DNA from: Blumeriella jaapii
Lineage: Eukaryota; Ascomycota; Leotiomycetes; Helotiales; Drepanopezizaceae
Reading direction: 5' to 3'
Length of the DNA stretch: 64,000 bases
Assembly (NCBI GenBank): GCA_009599575.1
Contig: VWND01000095.1
Location: forward strand, 124,001-188,000
The notes under the pieces are model-generated. The model searched no databases. It saw only the letters and a list, made by a program, of their open reading frames with translations, and was not told the origin of the DNA. Shown here piece by piece: positions 42,453 through 51,960 of this stretch; positions within the stretch are counted from its first letter, which is position 1, and every line of letters starts with the position of its first letter. The position numbers were made by a program, and so were the translations under genes.

Positions 42453-43793
42453 ATGATGGAAGTCGCAGCGACCACTGCCACGGCGGTCCGAGGCATGTTA
42501 AAGTCAACCCACCCCCTCAACGCGAAATGGGAACGCATCAACAGCACCCCGCTACCTCGCTCATCCCATACCCTCGCCGTCGTCGCTGGTCGAGCATATA
42601 TTTTCGGCGGCGAGATCAGTCCCCGAGAGCCCGTCGACAATGATATGCACATCATCACCCTCCCGTACGATGCCCTTTCTTCTGCCGACTACAAATCCGT
42701 ACCCGCGCAGGCCGAGACGACTGGAGGAGAAGTGCCAGAGAAGAGGGTGGGACATACAGCAGCAGTCATCGGAGAGCGCATCTTTGTATGGGGTGGCAGA
42801 GGCGGGAAGGAGATGAAGCCGCTGGAGGAGAAGGGTAGAGTCTGGGTGTACGATACGAGGACCGATGCGTGGTCCTTCCTCGATCCCATGCCAGGCACAC
42901 CATTTCCAGAGGCGAGGTCGTACCACTCAAGTCTGGCCATCGAGAAGCCGGAGCCCCGAAACATGCAGAGTATCGATATCGACAATGCGAGAGAACTTCC
43001 AACAGCTGGTACGATCGCAAATGCCGCACAAACGGACGCTGAGAAAGGAGGGCATGGTACGTTCTTCGTGCATGCTGGGTGTCCGACCAGTGGTAGGACC
43101 AACGATCTCTGGGCATTCGATGTTAGGAGTCAGACGTGGAAAGAATTCCCTGCTGCGCCTGGCAAGCCACGAGGCGGCACATCTATTGCGATCTCGAAGC
43201 AGCGCATTTACCGATACGGAGGTTTCAATGGAACCGGGGAGGAGGGAGGTCAGGTTGACATTCTCGAGCTGGGTCTGGACACTTTCAGCGGCACTGGCGC
43301 TCCTGCCGAGGCTGCAGTTATTGCAAAGGGCACTTGGCAGACTTTGAATTTTACCGAGGAGGGCATGACATGCCCCGGCAATCGAAGTGTCGCTGGTCTA
43401 CAGGCCATCACCACTGGTATGGGCCGGGAGTATCTGGTCCTGCTGCTTGGAGAGAGAGATCCTAGCAGTGAGGGACATGAGGGCGCCGGGAAATTCTGGG
43501 GCGATGTCTGGGCCTTCCAGTGCCCACCTCAGGGCATGACAGCTGCCTCCTTCAAGGACGCCACCTGGCAAGCTTTGGGACGAGAGACGGGAGAGGGTCA
43601 GTGGAGTCGAGTACAGGTTGCCGACGCTGAGGGCGTGGAGGGAGAGGACGTTCACGAGTTGGTACCAGCCGAGCGAGGCTGGTTTGCTAGCTCGACGATG
43701 GGTGACTTGGACGCTAGCAGCATCGTTCTATGGGGAGGCCTGAACGGAAAAAACGAGAGGGAAGCCAATGGGTGGATTCTGAGGATTGAGTGA
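42453..43793 (+). CDS. Kelch-repeat beta-propeller protein
   Basis: A single exon encodes 446 aa. Kelch blades are visible: 'PRSSHTLAVVAGRAYIFGGE', 'RVGHTAAVIGERIFVWGGRG', 'ARSYHSSLAI', 'TNDLWAFDVRSQTWKEFP', 'GGTSIAISKQRIYRYGGFNG' and a last 'SIVLWGGLNGKNEREANGW'. Double glycines followed by a spaced Trp mark the blades. About six blades would close a propeller. There is no signal peptide or BTB/F-box domain, so it is likely cytosolic and a protein-binding scaffold; nothing shows its partner. The frame starts MMEV; either Met could be used. Confidence 0.8.
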   Translation: MMEVAATTATAVRGMLKSTHPLNAKWERINSTPLPRSSHTLAVVAGRAYIFGGEISPREPVDNDMHIITLPYDALSSADYKSVPAQAETTGGEVPEKRVGHTAAVIGERIFVWGGRGGKEMKPLEEKGRVWVYDTRTDAWSFLDPMPGTPFPEARSYHSSLAIEKPEPRNMQSIDIDNARELPTAGTIANAAQTDAEKGGHGTFFVHAGCPTSGRTNDLWAFDVRSQTWKEFPAAPGKPRGGTSIAISKQRIYRYGGFNGTGEEGGQVDILELGLDTFSGTGAPAEAAVIAKGTWQTLNFTEEGMTCPGNRSVAGLQAITTGMGREYLVLLLGERDPSSEGHEGAGKFWGDVWAFQCPPQGMTAASFKDATWQALGRETGEGQWSRVQVADAEGVEGEDVHELVPAERGWFASSTMGDLDASSIVLWGGLNGKNEREANGWILRIE

Positions 43794-45160
43794 TCATGAG
43801 ATGATTAATGACGAGTTACGAGCGATGACCTGATGATCACGATGATAGCGAGCGAGAAACAAAGCTCGATGCTTGTATTAGCAACTAATAACATGTAATG
43901 GGTTCTGCACGGACACCGAATGTCTTGCATCATTTCTATTCTGCTGTTCATGATTGCCCACCACCGCCTCGGCGGCCATCTCAGATGGGGGGTTCCCAGT
44001 CAGATATCTTCGCCGCAAGGTACAGGTCATCGGATCGAAGACCAGGACGTCAAAGAACCAGAGTGGAGTTGATTGGAAGACTATTGGATCTGGACGGTGG
44101 TTTTTGGATCACTTGGTGGGTGGTGCGAAGCGATGGATTTGTTTACTTTTGAAGAGGGCTATTCGGGACGAACCCGGGCCCAGCCGAGACAGGGCCCCAG
44201 GACTTCGACTCACAATGATGATTTCGACCAAGCTCTTTCTTACTTTCACGCAGCCATAACCTTTAATCCATCGCGATTTTGGCACATCTCTCGTCCGGCA
44301 AAATTGCACAGAAATCCGAAAGTAAGATTCCATCACCGACCGAGAAATGTGTCAGAAAAGAGGGACATCTCAAAGACAATCTCAAACAAGGGACTCTGGA
44401 CATGGATAGGATAAAAAGATTGGAAGACAGATGCATTTTTGGTGGGAAGTCGTTGCACTCAAGACGGTCAAGATCTGGATGTTGCCGCCGCCACCGGCTC
44501 GGTTACAGATAAACAGTCGCTAGGGGCTGCGTGGATCAAGAAAGGATAAACAAACACTCGGCCAGATGACATCATAAAAGCACCGTCCCTGACAGTACTT
44601 TACAGCACTACACGGCACGTAATGCTCGATCAAGGAAAACTCGGACGCCACACGGGCTCCAACAGGTACGCGCACCGCCACATCGCTGGTCTCACAGCCC
44701 GCCACACATGCCCACCGAGCTCTGTGTGACGAGGTTTCACAAAGCGCGGTTTTGACGCCAATCATTTGCCCCAGAGAGCATCAGGTTGGCCGGCTTGGAT
44801 GTCATCTGTCACATCAGAACTGGGCAGCGAAGTGGGATGGGGGAGGGTCTGGCGGGGCGGTTCAAGAGGAGGGGATGTTGGTACGGTAAGAGATGACGGA
44901 GAACGTATGGGGGACCTTTGCCTTTGATGATGAGCTTTGTGCATGGAAGCACGCCGGGTCTGCCACGAGTGGAAAACCGGTTTTCGGGCCTTGGGGCCTG
45001 ACGAAAAGTCCCGGGCCACGGTGGTATATAAGAGAGATCTCTGCTGAGTGCAACAGTCTCTCGTTCGCCCTCAAAACACCTCCCATTCCTGCAAGACCCC
45101 ACGACAAACATCCATCTCATACAACCCCCATTCGTCAGCCCGGCCAGCCTTCACTTCAGC
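43794..45160. other. Intergenic with promoter of the hydrophilin-like gene
   Basis: No gene is supported. A stress-element-like AGGGG lies at 44870-44874 and a TATA box at 45025-45032. Confidence 0.4.
45025..45032 (+). promoter_or_regulatory. TATA box of the hydrophilin-like gene
   Basis: TATATAAG stands 136 bp before the ATG at 45161, with a CA/CT-rich leader after it. An AGGGG (STRE-type) element lies about 150 bp further upstream. Stress induction is inferred. Confidence 0.5.
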
Positions 45161-46734
45161 ATGTCCGGAATCATCAACAAAGTCAAGGAGGTTCTCCATG
45201 GCGACAAGTCCTCTACTACCTCAACCACACATACTTCTGGAACAGGCTAGTCAGTTTGAGCCCCTTCGACTTGATGTCGAGCATCTTCTGACTGTCGTCA
45301 CGCAGTAACACTGGCGCTGGACACACCGGTCTTGGAAGCGGTCCCGGAGTCGGCCATGCCGGCAACAACGTTCCAGAGGGAACGGCTGGACCGCACGCGA
45401 GCCGGGTAGCCAACGCTGCAGACCCAAGAGGTGAGTTGATCAACGCCCTTGGTCTGGGAGGAGGAGAAGGCCACTGGGACTTCCTATTGCACACCGTTGT
45501 GAAGGGGCTTTGACTGATCCAAGCTCAGTTGACTCCGACCTTGACTCTTCCCGCCACACCGGCGCTGGTGTTGGAGGTGTCGGAAGTGGAATCACTGGCT
45601 CCCACGGAGTTCACAGCACCACTCAACACTCTACTGCTGGAGGCGTAGGAAGTGGAATCACTGGCTCCCACGGAGTTCACAGCACCACTCAACACTCTAC
45701 TGCTGGAGGCGTAGGCAGCGGAATCACTGGCACCCACGGAGTACATGGCACCACTCAGCACTCCACCGGGGCCGGATATGGTACTTCGAACACCACCGCA
45801 GGGCCGCACTCCAGTGACCTGTTGAACAAGTAATGACCCTATTTCATCCCGTCAAAACCCTGCCGCAACAATTGGAGAATCGTTTACGAACTTGGCGAGA
45901 AACATGTCCTTGAATTCTATGTTTCTTGCTCAATCACAGAATCTGTGCTGACCTCATGTCTAGGGTCGATCCAAGAGTTGATTCAGGTAACTAAGCCCAG
46001 TCTCGTTACCCACCTCAGTTTGGGCAATACGTCGAACCTCGGACTTCCCACTAGAAGCTTCTCCCCAACTGTCATCTATGTTGGGCGTTAGTTCTGACTC
46101 CGCTGCTAGACCTCGATGGTAGTCGCACTGCACCAGGCGGCACGAACACTTACAGCGGCTCTCACGTCGGAAACACCTCGACTTCGCACACTGGTACAAC
46201 TGGGGGATTGTCTCACTCGACCAACGCTGGTAAAGAACAGGCTTACATGCAATTCGCCTCCAGAACTTTCTGACATCATCACTAGGCCCACATAACAGCA
46301 GCGTTTTGAACACAGCCGGTGAGGTTGTCGCTGCCGGTTTCAAGATCAAACATGTACTAATTTGTTGTACAGACCCAAGGGTGGATTCAGATCTCGATGG
46401 CAGAGGAAACCGTCACGGAGCAGCAACAGGTGGTGTATTTGGCGCATCCGGCAGTCATGCAACCGCAGGTTCGGGAACTGCGCAAAATACCGCGGGTAAG
46501 CAACGTTGCCCCCGTATCTTCTTGCTTCCCTCAAACCACAAAAAGCTTGATCTTCCAACTACTTCATGGCTGACAGCTTTATGTTAGGCCCACACAACTC
46601 TGATCTGTTGAACAAAGTTGATCCGGTAAGTTTCCGTACAACATGTTCGTGTCTTTTGACTAACCGATTTTTAGCGTGTAGACAGTGATCGAGATGGATC
46701 GAAGACTTATGGAGGAAACAAGACCCACTCTTAG
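45161..46734 (+). CDS. Modular hydrophilin-like repeat protein
   Basis: Nine exons: 45161-45249, 45306-45430, 45529-45829, 45964-45986, 46110-46229, 46286-46318, 46373-46495, 46588-46625, 46675-46734 (303 aa), every phase continuous. The N-terminus (MSGIINKVKEVLHGDK) is amphipathic. The rest is Gly/Ser/Thr/His/Asp-rich and wholly hydrophilic. A module 'GPHxSxxxNxxDPRVDSDxD' appears four times, always split by an intron around Asn-Lys/Asp-Pro-Arg-Val, and each copy is introduced by an intron at the Gly of GPH (copies 3 and 4) or lies within an exon. A 22-residue unit (GGVGSGITGSHGVHSTTQHS) is tandemly repeated three times in exon 3. The composition suits a desiccation or heat protectant (LEA/hydrophilin type); that role is inferred. 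Confidence 0.82.
45573..45770 (+). repeat. 66-bp tandem repeat, three copies, coding
   Basis: Units start at 45573, 45639 and 45705, the first two nearly identical. They encode the 22-residue Gly/Ser/His/Thr repeat of the hydrophilin-like protein. High identity between copies points to recent expansion and probable length variation between strains. Confidence 0.9.
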
Positions 46735-47835
46735 ATTCGAGAGAGTCATTTAGAGGAGATATGCGCACACTTCGATACCCGAAGAGAGAGAAGCTCCGCG
46801 AGATTTGCATGCTGTGCTCTGATGTACTTTTAATGAAGAAGTGAATGGCAAAGCGTGCTCTGGGAATGTCAATCGATCGAGTCAGAGAAATCGCGTAGAG
46901 ATCGTTTTACTTGCGTTAGCAATTTCAGTGGCATGATTGACATTCAACCAGCTCACAGTCGAGGGCAAGTCGTCTCAGAGTGAGGCTAGTGAAGAAAGGC
47001 GTCACGAACGAGTCACCCACAACGTTTGATGTCTCCACTGTCAGCAGAGATTAGTACCAGAATACTAGGGGGATTTTGGCTCTCGAGATGTGCCTTTATC
47101 CGTGTCAAGCACATCTCATCTCATCTACGAACTCCTGCCTTGGCACACGCGAGGAAACATTGGGTGAGTGTTATCATGCATTTTGACAATTGGAAGGAGA
47201 TGTTGCACGAGAACGTAATGTAGAACGCACTAGGAAGTAAGTTTACGCACGAAACCTTTCTTTGGCGTCGAAGGCCTGGATAGATGAGCATCAGTTGAAG
47301 GTGGTACGGTGACGATCCGAGGGCGGAGAATGTGGAAGGTTCTTGGAGGGATTGGACTCACAGTACCGTACCGCCTCGAAAGATCGTAACTGATCATTGT
47401 TTACCTCGTTCAAGACGAGCCTTGCTTTCGACGAGTTTCCCCTTGATCATCCCAAGCGAACTTCCCAAGCGAACTTCCCAAGCGAGAAGCGATCGTGGTC
47501 TCGAAGACCGCCCTAGCGGAATAACAACAGTACTACTTCGAGGAGGCACGAACCAAACCATGCCCCTATCCCCTGACTCGGTCGTTTTTTCGAGAGCTTC
47601 TTCACAGTCGAACGCACATCTTCACCTTCACCTCATCTTTCACGAGTTTTGCTTGCACTCGGTCTCCAAAGTTTCGATCGCTAAAATTAGCTAGCTTTCC
47701 AGCCACTTTCCATAACTTTGAAACCACGTCAGCCCTGTCACCCAAACGATCAAGGGGAAGAAAAACAAACACAAAATTCTCCTCCGGATTCTGGACGCGG
47801 TTGGTGAACGCCGTCTCTTCTGCGCCAATCCAAGC
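46735..47835. other. Intergenic
   Basis: No gene was found. A short direct repeat (three copies of about 11 bp with AAGCGAACTTCCC) lies at 47454-47485. Confidence 0.4.
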
Positions 47836-48804
47836 ATGGCCCCTTTGCACCTCGCGCGCGCTCTTTGGGCATCCGAGTCAGTCGCTGGAGGGCTCCGCCA
47901 TGTCAGGAGAGCATTTGTCGCTGCCGGGCCTGACATTGCAAGCATCGGAGCTCGCCATCTTCAACGGCGCGCGTTGACTGTCAACGATGCGCAGAAGGTC
48001 ACGCTGGGCGTCATTGCGGCCTACACCGTGGTCATCGCGCTACTCTGGAACTTGCCATATATCAAATGGGTTCTGTGGCCGTTCAAGGTGAGGGCGAGAC
48101 GAGCGCTGAAAGGCATCTGCACGTGCTGACTGGCTCTAGATGCTTGTCATTGCTTTCCATGAATTCGGGCACGCGTTGGCGGCTTGCTGTACCGGAGGGC
48201 GCGTCAAATCCATCTCTCTTGATCCGAGAGAGGGCGGCGTTACCCATTTGTACGGAGGCATCAGCGCCATCACCCTCCCGGCGGGCTACCTTGGATCCTC
48301 CCTGGTCGGCGCGCTGCTCATCTTCAGCGGGTTCAATATAGTGGCCAGCAAAGTCGCCAGCATCGTCTTGGGTGTCGGTTTCCTGCTGACTCTTTGGTGG
48401 GCGCGGAGAGATTGGCTCACCATCGTGACGGTCTTGCTCGCGGTCGGACTTCTCGTGGCTTGCTGGTTCATCAAGAACGCCGAGGCCTTGCGCTTCGTGG
48501 TCCTCTTCATCGGTGTGATGTCTGCCCTGTACTCTGTCTGGGACATTGTACGTGCTCCTTGATTCCGACCGGCTTGCGTGCTCACCTGTGTTAGTGCGAC
48601 GACCTCATTCTTCGGAAGGTCAACGAGTCCGACGCCAGCGTCTTTGCTCAACGATATGGGGGTTCTTCGCAATGCTGGGGTGTCATCTGGTCCATCATCT
48701 CTCTCTGCTTCATGGTCGGAGGTATTGTTGCCGGGATTGCTGCCTTCCCCCAATCGGCAACGGAGCAGAAGGAAGATTCGAAGAAATTCATCCCGACTCG
48801 ATAG
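47836..48804 (+). CDS. M50B-like membrane metallopeptidase
   Basis: The exons are 47836-48087, 48140-48547 and 48595-48804 (289 aa); introns are 52 and 47 bp, phase 0. A first membrane helix ('VTLGVIAAYTVVIALLWNL') precedes HEFGH at residues 91-95, which supplies the zinc-binding HExxH of the M50B-like family. It is followed by 'LDPREGGVTHLYGGISAITLP'. Four or five further helices follow, and the last exon holds 'RVNESDASVFAQRYG'-like text (read here as KVNESDASVFAQRYG) and a final helix. Family members are integral membrane proteins with unproven protease activity. It could act in site-2-type intramembrane cleavage; substrate unknown. Confidence 0.88.
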
Positions 48805-49249
48805 GACGTCATGAAAGAGAGCGACTAAATAGTCGTTTAGATGTCGAAGTCACTGGATTTCGAAGTCACTCGAACGAGGCTTATCCCCCCCTGTATTATT
48901 TGAAGACGATGCCGAAGCACCGAAATTGAGTCCAAAAAAGAGCCGCCAAAGGATTTTGAACAAATGTACAACTCTTTCGGAGTTGAAGGATTGCAACGTC
49001 GTTTTATTCTGTTTTTGCTTACGATGTGCCACCGTTCAGGGCTACTGCGTAGGTAGGTAGGTAACCAGCCTGCCAGGGGCTCGCTGCTCATGGCTTCTGT
49101 GCAGCGTGCCTCGGTTCCAACGTTTCATTTTTCTTTGCAATTGATTATCGATACATGGCGTAGCGGAAGCTACAAAGTCACTGGAATGTTTCTTGACGAT
49201 GTCGAGGTTTCTACCAAGCTGTCGTAACTCCTAAGTCGCTCCCTAGTAA
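48805..49249. other. Intergenic
   Basis: This carries a (GTAG)n run near 49050-49062. No gene was recognised. Confidence 0.4.
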
Positions 49250-50334
49250 CTTGGCTGTTAGCAAGGTCCTCTTCCCAGTCTATATCATGCGTAAGAATGT
49301 CCTCCACCCCCTGTTCTTCTATCCTTCTGATACGGCCAATAGTCTCCTCGGCTTATGTGCAATCTGAATGAACACAGCAGGTGTGGGCCTCCGCATTCAG
49401 CCACGTTCCAATCTCCTTCCTTCTCTTTACGAATGATCCTCCGATCATGACAAGCATCACCTCCAAGATCTACGCTTTTTAGGGCCCCGTCTTGGCCAGA
49501 ATGTTGATATGACCAACTAGATGGCCTGGCGCGTCAATGATATACAGGCTTCCATCGCGGAAAACATCAAGAGCGAGTGGAAAGACGCCTGAGAAATGTG
49601 TTATCCAGGGCCCTTGGGAGTCTGGTTGATGCGCGTCTGGCGGGAGATGATTGTCACTCTTATGGGGTTGTGAAGGGTCGGAAAGCTCACTTGACCGACC
49701 TTCGGGAAGAAGATCGGCTTCGAAGAAAGAATGCCCACCTCGATGAGAGGACGAAGTCCCTCTGAGCAGATCCCTTGTACCACGCCCAACCACGAAATGG
49801 CTGGTAGGGACATCGCGGGGCTCCTCGACATGGTCCCAATGTACCTGCAACCACGGTTAGTCAAAGCCTGCTCCGTAAACGGGGTTTCGGTGCGTGGATT
49901 ATACGAGAAAGAATCACATAATCAATATCATCTGGAGTCAAGCCGGCCACAGCCAGACTCTTGACAACATCAGGATCTGTACTTGTTGGCTGTCTCGTCT
50001 TCATGTGTTCCCGCAACGGCTCTGCATCTCGCTCAAGGCCTCGCCGCACTTCTAAGTCGAGCACAATGCGTGTCTTCCCCCCGGTCGCCGAAAGATTGCT
50101 CGCTTATTTAGTCGATTTGCTTGTGAGATTTCCTTTTGGAGTAGTAAACTCATGTAGAATGAATATGAGCGGACTCTGACTTCCACTTCGTTCATTTTGC
50201 TCATTTTGCTCATTTTGCTCATTTTGCTCATTTTGCTCATTTTGCTCATTTTGCTCATTTTGCTCATTTTGCTCATTTTGCTCATTTTGTTCGAGCGACA
50301 TTGATAGGCCTGCTGCCGTGCCCGTTGTACTCAA
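49250..50334 (-). pseudogene. Decayed metallo-beta-lactamase-fold hydrolase
   Basis: On the minus strand the family can be followed from the ATG at 50334: a Gly/Thr-rich start and an expanded (NEQ)n run, then 'TGGKTRIVLDLEVRRGLERD', 'STDPDVVKSLAVAGLTPDDI', the metal motif 'VHWDHVEEPRD', 'RGGHSFFEADLLPEGR' and 'LYIIDAPGHLVGHINILA'. Breaks are several: an in-frame stop at 50104-50106 (removable only with a weak intron), a phase mismatch at the intron near 49920-49870 before VHWDH, a stop after 'AKTGP' (49479), a frame change inside 'GGDACHDRRIIRKEKEG' and 'EIGTWLNAEAHTCCVHSD', and a further stop after 'HSDCT'. Such proteins are lactonase-like enzymes; this copy cannot make a full one. Confidence 0.75.
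50192..50290. repeat. 9-bp tandem repeat, 11 copies
   Basis: TCATTTTGC is repeated eleven times without error apart from the last base of the final unit. On the minus strand it encodes NEQ (or MSK in another frame) inside the metallo-beta-lactamase pseudogene. Its uniformity indicates a recent or active expansion. Confidence 0.95.
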
Positions 50335-50886
50335 GGCCTTCCATCGAGCACGAACTCTATGGTAAGCATTTTAACTCAGTCTACAATGTTTGCACTAAAG
50401 TGTGACAATTTCCAGGCAAAACTGTCATCGAGTCTGCCGTCGACGCCGAGCTCTAGCCACGGGCTAGCCCGTACGCCCAAGACAGGTACCGGAAGGGCGG
50501 TTGGCAGCAGGCTTATGATACAATGAAGTTGGTTGGACACATGCTGCACAAGTGCACCGCCGCTCGAGGCCTAAGCCTAGATGGACTTTGCCGGTCTTGT
50601 TTGTTGACTTCGTAAGCGAACGGCTGCTGAAAACAACCCAAGTCAAATTGAAAGCTCAATAACGGTGGTCCAACTCTATATGTCAAAACGAGCAGAGATC
50701 TTTCAAAATTATTGACCAGCGTACAAAGCTTACATTGGACGCACTTCTACAATATCGGTTAAATCTTCTCTTCAGCAAGAGACATTTTGCTTGTGTTTCG
50801 ATAATCCACCAGTTTCACCTACCGCTTCGCACATCAACACACGGCTGACAGATCCCAGTCCCTCAGACCACGCCACATACTCACGG
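50335..50886. other. Intergenic
   Basis: No gene, repeat or RNA was recognised. Confidence 0.35.
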
Positions 50887-51960
50887 TTACGACTTTTTTC
50901 CTGTGACAGCAACAAAACCACTGGGCTTACTTGCACTGGTAGTCGTCGTCTTCGTATCCCTAGCCGTCGCAGGTCTACCCACACTCGCTACCGTCGCCAC
51001 TCCAGGATCAAAGATCGGCACAGTAGCGAAGCTCAGCGTCAAGCTCGTCGCCGCCAACGGGCATCCCGGATCCGCAAACGTCCTCGCACACTTCACATTT
51101 ACCACATCGCCGTAGTCCACCCCGACATTGCTCATCCAATTATCACCTAGTCCAACATGAGGCGTGGCACCCCACCAGCCGATTCTCTTGTCGCCCTGAC
51201 ACAATGCCATCGTGCAAACGGTCCACTCGTTGGTGTCGTTATACGCGCCGGGTGCCCAGGAATAGGATCGCGCGCGGAAGCCAGTGCGGTAGAGTCCTTC
51301 AGTGTAGAAGATTTGGGAGCGCCCGGTGCGATTAGTGGACTCCCATGTTTGCAGAGTGAAGGACATGCGGTATTTACTAGTTGGTAAAGGGATTGGTGTC
51401 AGTGTCGAGGTCGACGTGGGTACCGGTCTTAAGTTGTTGGTGTGAGGCTTCTTGGAGGCGAGGATGCCACCAACTGTACCGCCTATTGCTGCCAGGAACA
51501 ATAGCACCGCAAAAGCAAACAAGATCCAGAATACTCTTTTATTCAATCCCAGAATCTTCTCCTCGGGGTTCCGGGCCGGGGGGATCTCGCAGTCTTTCTG
51601 CGCGCTATCTGATGTGGTTGATATGAGCAGGGTTGGACTACCTCCATCATGTCTTTGTCCTGGAGATAGCTCGGGAGCAGAGCCTGGGTCAATTTGCATG
51701 CCATCTTCGTCTGCAACATGGATTGGCGCTTCGGTCGGCGGGTTCCAAGCTTGTGGTGCCTCGTGGGCATACTTGTCTCTGCGCTCGCTGTCGATCTGGG
51801 AGAGAACCTCTGCGAGATCTACTTTCTCTTTCAGATCTGCCTGTGGATTATCAGGAGGGAAAAGAGGCGACAGGTGGGACTCGATCAGGGGCCACGGAGC
51901 GCTTTCTTTGGCGGACTTTGCCCTATCCATGCTGTCTGTGTCTGGATACGGCCGCGCCAT
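50887..51960 (-). CDS. Single-pass membrane protein with Ser/Thr-rich stalk
   Basis: A single exon encodes 357 aa. An acidic cytosolic N-terminus of about 140 residues ('DLKEKVDLAEVLSQIDSERR') leads to one strong helix at 143-167 ('VFWILFAFAVLLFLAAIGG'). Basic residues flank it (LGLNKR, ASKK). A Pro/Ser/Thr stalk follows and then an ectodomain with 'LQTWESTNRTGRSQIFYTEG', several Trp and N-glycosylation sequons, and four Cys. The C-terminal tail is Ser/Thr/Lys-rich. This layout is common among fungal surface proteins of unknown role, some annotated loosely as lectin-like. No enzyme motif is visible. Confidence 0.7.
   Translation of the reverse strand: MARPYPDTDSMDRAKSAKESAPWPLIESHLSPLFPPDNPQADLKEKVDLAEVLSQIDSERRDKYAHEAPQAWNPPTEAPIHVADEDGMQIDPGSAPELSPGQRHDGGSPTLLISTTSDSAQKDCEIPPARNPEEKILGLNKRVFWILFAFAVLLFLAAIGGTVGGILASKKPHTNNLRPVPTSTSTLTPIPLPTSKYRMSFTLQTWESTNRTGRSQIFYTEGLYRTGFRARSYSWAPGAYNDTNEWTVCTMALCQGDKRIGWWGATPHVGLGDNWMSNVGVDYGDVVNVKCARTFADPGCPLAATSLTLSFATVPIFDPGVATVASVGRPATARDTKTTTTSASKPSGFVAVTGKKS

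Noticed and set aside
50052..50285. MSK-repeat protein on the minus strand
   Set aside because: Alternative frame of the 9-bp repeat; the NEQ frame is the one that leads into the metallo-beta-lactamase text.
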